From Pseudomonadota bacterium (lineage in GTDB: Bacteria; Pseudomonadota; Gammaproteobacteria; Xanthomonadales; Xanthomonadaceae), in NCBI GenBank assembly GCA_023423605.1, contig JAFAFF010000057.1, positions 1 through 7,563 on the forward strand: DNA of 7,563 nucleotides, in the 5' to 3' direction. Below the pieces are notes generated by a model. It ran no database searches, was not told where the DNA came from, and saw only the letters and a list, made by a program, of their open reading frames with translations. A program made the translations under genes and the position numbers. Shown here piece by piece: positions 4,906-7,563 of this stretch (positions within the stretch are counted from its first letter, which is position 1; each line of letters opens with the position of its first letter).

Positions 4906-7563
4906 ATGACCGGTCAGGCATGGCTTCGGCAATGGGGATGGACGGCAATGCTGCTCGTCGCAGGGGGGCTGGCGGGCTGCAACCGCAACGACGGCGGCCA
5001 GTTGCCATCGCCCAGCGGTGAGGCCATCGCGACAAAGGCCGAACAGGTCACCGATTTCACGCTGCTGCGTGCCTATCCGGACCAGAAGAATGACGGCCTG
5101 TCGCTGGCGCTGGAATTTTCGCGGCCGCTGGTGGGCACCCAGGATTTCGATGCCCTGGTCCGTTTCGAACAGAAGGTCGGCAGTGAAGACAGCGGCTGGA
5201 CGCTGTCCGACGACGGCCGGACCCTGCGTTATCCGTTCGTGGAAGCGGGCAAGGAATATCCGCTGGTGGTTTCGGCGGACCTGCTGGCCGCCGATGGCAG
5301 CCGTCTGGGCAAGGCGCTGCGGCAGACGGTGTTCAGCGGCCAACTTGAGCCGGCGGCCGGTTTCGCTTCCCAGGGCAGCGTGCTGCCGGCGCGCGACAGC
5401 CGTGGCCTGCCGGTGGTGTCGGTGAACGTGGCCGAAGTGGACGTGGAATTCCTGCGCGTGCGCGAAAAGGAGCTGCCGACCTTTTTCGGCCAGTACCAGC
5501 GCGGTGGCCGGCGCGGCAGCTGGGAACTGGACAGCGACTACGGTGAACGCACTCCCATCGGCCGCCTGGCCGAACCGGTGTACGTCAACCGTTTCATCCT
5601 GGGCGGCAAGCAGAACGAACGCGTGCTGACCTACCTGCCGACGCAGGACATCAGGGAACTGCAGGAGCCGGGCCTGTATTTCGCGGTGCTCAAGCGCACC
5701 GGAGCGTTCGATGGCGGCTTCGATACCGCGTTCTTCAGCGTCAGCGACATCGGCCTGCACACGCGTGCCTACAAGCAACGGCTGTTCGTGCACACGGCTT
5801 CGTTGAAGGACGGCGCGCCACTGAAGAAGGTGGACCTGCGGGTACTGGATGCCAAGGGCGAAACGGTGTTGAAGGGCAGTACCGACGGCAATGGCAACGC
5901 GCTGCTGGATTACACGCTCGATGCCGGCCACGTGCTGGTGGCCAGCACCGGCAAGGACACCACGTTCCTGCCGTTCAACCAGCCGGCGCTGGACCTGAGC
6001 GAGTTCGCCGTGGCCGGACGCGATACTGCCTGGTTCGACGTTTTCGCCTGGTCCGGTCGTGATCTGTACCGGCCTGGCGAGACGGTGCGGCTGTCGGCGT
6101 TGCTGCGCGACAACGATGGCAGGCCGGTGCCCGCCGGCAAGGACGGCAACGGCACCCAGCCGGTTTTCCTGCGCCTGAAGCAGCCCGATGGCAAGGTCTT
6201 CCGTGAAACACGCCTGCAGCCGGGGGAACAGGGCTATTTCAGCTTCGAGCAGCCGATCCCCGCCGACGCGCCGACCGGTCGCTGGCAGGTTGAATTCCGC
6301 ACCGATCCCGGTAGCAGGGAAGCCATCCAGGGCATGGCGCTGCGCATCGAGGAGTTCCTGCCTGAACGCATGAAGCTGGACCTGGACAGCCCGCAGCAGA
6401 GCCTGCGGCCGGGCGATGCGCTGCGCCTGCATGCCGATGGTGCCTATCTTTACGGTGCACCTGCCGACGGCAACCGCTTCACCGCACGCCTGGCGGTGGC
6501 GGTGGAACAGCACCCATTGCAGGGCCTGCCGGGCTATGTCTTCGGCGATCCGACCGCAACGCTGCCACGCGAGGCGAAGGAGGTGCTGGATACCGCCCTG
6601 CCGGGCAATGGCCAGCTGCGGCAGGATATCGATCTTCCGGAAGAGGCCGCCAGGGCGAAGACTCCCGTGGCCGTGGTGCTGTCCGGCAGCCTGTATGAAA
6701 GCGGCGGACGGACGGTCTCGCGCACGCTCAAGCGCGTGCTGTGGCCCGCCGATGCGCTGGTCGGCGTGCGTCCGCTGTTCAACGCGGAGGAGGGCGCCGA
6801 TGCCAACGGAACCGCGCGCTTCGAACTGGTGCGCGTGGATGCCGCTGGCAGGCCGCAGCCTGCGAAGGGATTGAAGGTCACCCTGGTACGCGAGCTTCGC
6901 GACTACCACTGGACGTTCAAGGATGACCGCTGGGACTACGATTTCACCCGTCGCTTCGAGAACAAGGACACCCGCACCGTGGATGCCGGAAGCGCGGCGG
7001 CCACGTTCGATTTCCCGGTGGAATGGGGCGATTACCGCGTGGATGTGTTCGATCCGGCCACCGGACTGACCAGTCGTCACCCCTTCCGTGCCGGCTGGAG
7101 CGGCGGCGATGACAACCGCGGCCTGGATGCGCGGCCGGACAAGGTGAAGCTGGGGCTGGACAAGACGGGCTACAGGGCCGGTGACACCCTGCAGGTGACG
7201 ATGACCCCGCCGCACGCCGGCCGCGGCATCCTGATGGTCGAAAGCGACCGCATGCTGTATGTGCAGGATATCGATGCCAGGCCCGGTGCTACCTACCGGA
7301 TTCCGGTGACGGCCGACTGGGAACGCCATGATGTCTACATCACGGCGCTGGTGTTCCGTGGCGGCAGCGCATCAAGCAAGGTCACGCCGGCACGCGCGGT
7401 GGGTGTCGTGCATGTGCCGATGGAGCGCCGCGAGCGGACGCTGGCGGTGGGCCTGGTGGCACCGGCGCAGATGCGGCCGGGGCAGGACCTGCCGGTCACC
7501 GTGAGCGTGCCGCAGCTGGCCGGAAAGACCGCGCACGTCACCGTGTCCGCGGTGGATGCGGGC
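4906..7563 (+). CDS. YfhM/ECAM-type alpha-2-macroglobulin lipoprotein, N-terminal 886 residues (3' end outside window)
   Basis: Bacterial alpha-2-macroglobulins are envelope lipoproteins that trap attacking proteases. The frame stays open to the window end. Residues 1-24 form a lipoprotein signal peptide ending in the lipobox LAGC (22-25), with C25 lipidated and N26 at +2. Macroglobulin-like domains follow: bMG1 about 50-145; bMG2/bMG3 about 150-365; the MG2 domain from about 372, with GRDLYRPGETVRLSALLRD at 384-402; bMG5 from about 480 with EEFLPERMKLDL and AYLYGAPADGN; bMG6 about 610-730 with VLWPADALVGVRP; then the bait-region domain from about 745, with TPPHAGRGILMVESDRMLYV and VTPARAVGVVHVP. 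The closest known match is E. coli YfhM (about 1650 residues); domain limits are estimates. The thioester CLEQ motif should lie roughly 270-300 residues past the window end, so whether it is kept cannot be seen. It probably forms its own transcription unit; a pbpC partner is often found next to this family. Confidence 0.93.
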   Translation, partial: MTGQAWLRQWGWTAMLLVAGGLAGCNRNDGGQLPSPSGEAIATKAEQVTDFTLLRAYPDQKNDGLSLALEFSRPLVGTQDFDALVRFEQKVGSEDSGWTLSDDGRTLRYPFVEAGKEYPLVVSADLLAADGSRLGKALRQTVFSGQLEPAAGFASQGSVLPARDSRGLPVVSVNVAEVDVEFLRVREKELPTFFGQYQRGGRRGSWELDSDYGERTPIGRLAEPVYVNRFILGGKQNERVLTYLPTQDIRELQEPGLYFAVLKRTGAFDGGFDTAFFSVSDIGLHTRAYKQRLFVHTASLKDGAPLKKVDLRVLDAKGETVLKGSTDGNGNALLDYTLDAGHVLVASTGKDTTFLPFNQPALDLSEFAVAGRDTAWFDVFAWSGRDLYRPGETVRLSALLRDNDGRPVPAGKDGNGTQPVFLRLKQPDGKVFRETRLQPGEQGYFSFEQPIPADAPTGRWQVEFRTDPGSREAIQGMALRIEEFLPERMKLDLDSPQQSLRPGDALRLHADGAYLYGAPADGNRFTARLAVAVEQHPLQGLPGYVFGDPTATLPREAKEVLDTALPGNGQLRQDIDLPEEAARAKTPVAVVLSGSLYESGGRTVSRTLKRVLWPADALVGVRPLFNAEEGADANGTARFELVRVDAAGRPQPAKGLKVTLVRELRDYHWTFKDDRWDYDFTRRFENKDTRTVDAGSAAATFDFPVEWGDYRVDVFDPATGLTSRHPFRAGWSGGDDNRGLDARPDKVKLGLDKTGYRAGDTLQVTMTPPHAGRGILMVESDRMLYVQDIDARPGATYRIPVTADWERHDVYITALVFRGGSASSKVTPARAVGVVHVPMERRERTLAVGLVAPAQMRPGQDLPVTVSVPQLAGKTAHVTVSAVDAG

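Noticed and set aside
4891..7329. An 812-codon open frame on the minus strand opposite the alpha-2-macroglobulin gene
   Set aside because: Its translation is low-complexity, rich in His, Gln, Arg and Ala, and resembles no family I know. Long antisense frames are common opposite GC-rich genes with strong codon bias. The plus-strand protein has clear family motifs throughout.

Overview
The window comes from a GC-rich gammaproteobacterium of the Xanthomonadaceae, most likely Stenotrophomonas. This rests on the high GC of the coding regions, the close fit of the proteins to that lineage, and a GTAG-tagged short palindrome (3273-3292) that looks like a SMAG repeat, the abundant REP-like family of S. 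maltophilia. The assignment is inference; no rRNA or other marker is present.

Positions 1-4793 hold the distal part of a propionate-catabolism (2-methylcitrate cycle) operon, all on the plus strand. In order: the C-terminal half of acnD (Fe-S 2-methylcitrate dehydratase, cut by the window start); an unrecognised 234-residue membrane protein whose seven predicted helices read as two tandem PQ-loop/SWEET-like repeats; prpF (methylaconitate isomerase); and prpD (Fe-S-independent 2-methylcitrate dehydratase). AcnD plus PrpF, and PrpD alone, are two alternative routes from 2-methylcitrate to 2-methyl-cis-aconitate, so the cluster encodes both. prpB and prpC are expected upstream, outside the window.

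Most of the gaps inside this operon contain RNA structure. A hairpin begins in the acnD stop codon, and a very stable hairpin capped by a cUUCGg loop lies just ahead of the membrane gene. A SMAG-like palindrome and a GCAA-loop hairpin lie ahead of prpD. A bulged hairpin follows prpD. The membrane gene and prpF are joined instead by an 11-codon mini-ORF whose start overlaps one stop codon (TAATG) and whose stop overlaps the prpF start (ATGA), a possible translational relay.

Positions 4794-4905 form the transcription-unit boundary: the bulged hairpin, then a perfect TATAAT box and a Shine-Dalgarno sequence. From 4906 to the window end runs the N-terminal 886 residues of a lipoprotein alpha-2-macroglobulin of the E. 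coli YfhM (ECAM) type, an envelope protease trap unrelated to propionate metabolism. The thioester and C-terminal domains lie beyond the window. No mobile element, tRNA, rRNA or CRISPR array was seen, and no gene is supported on the minus strand.
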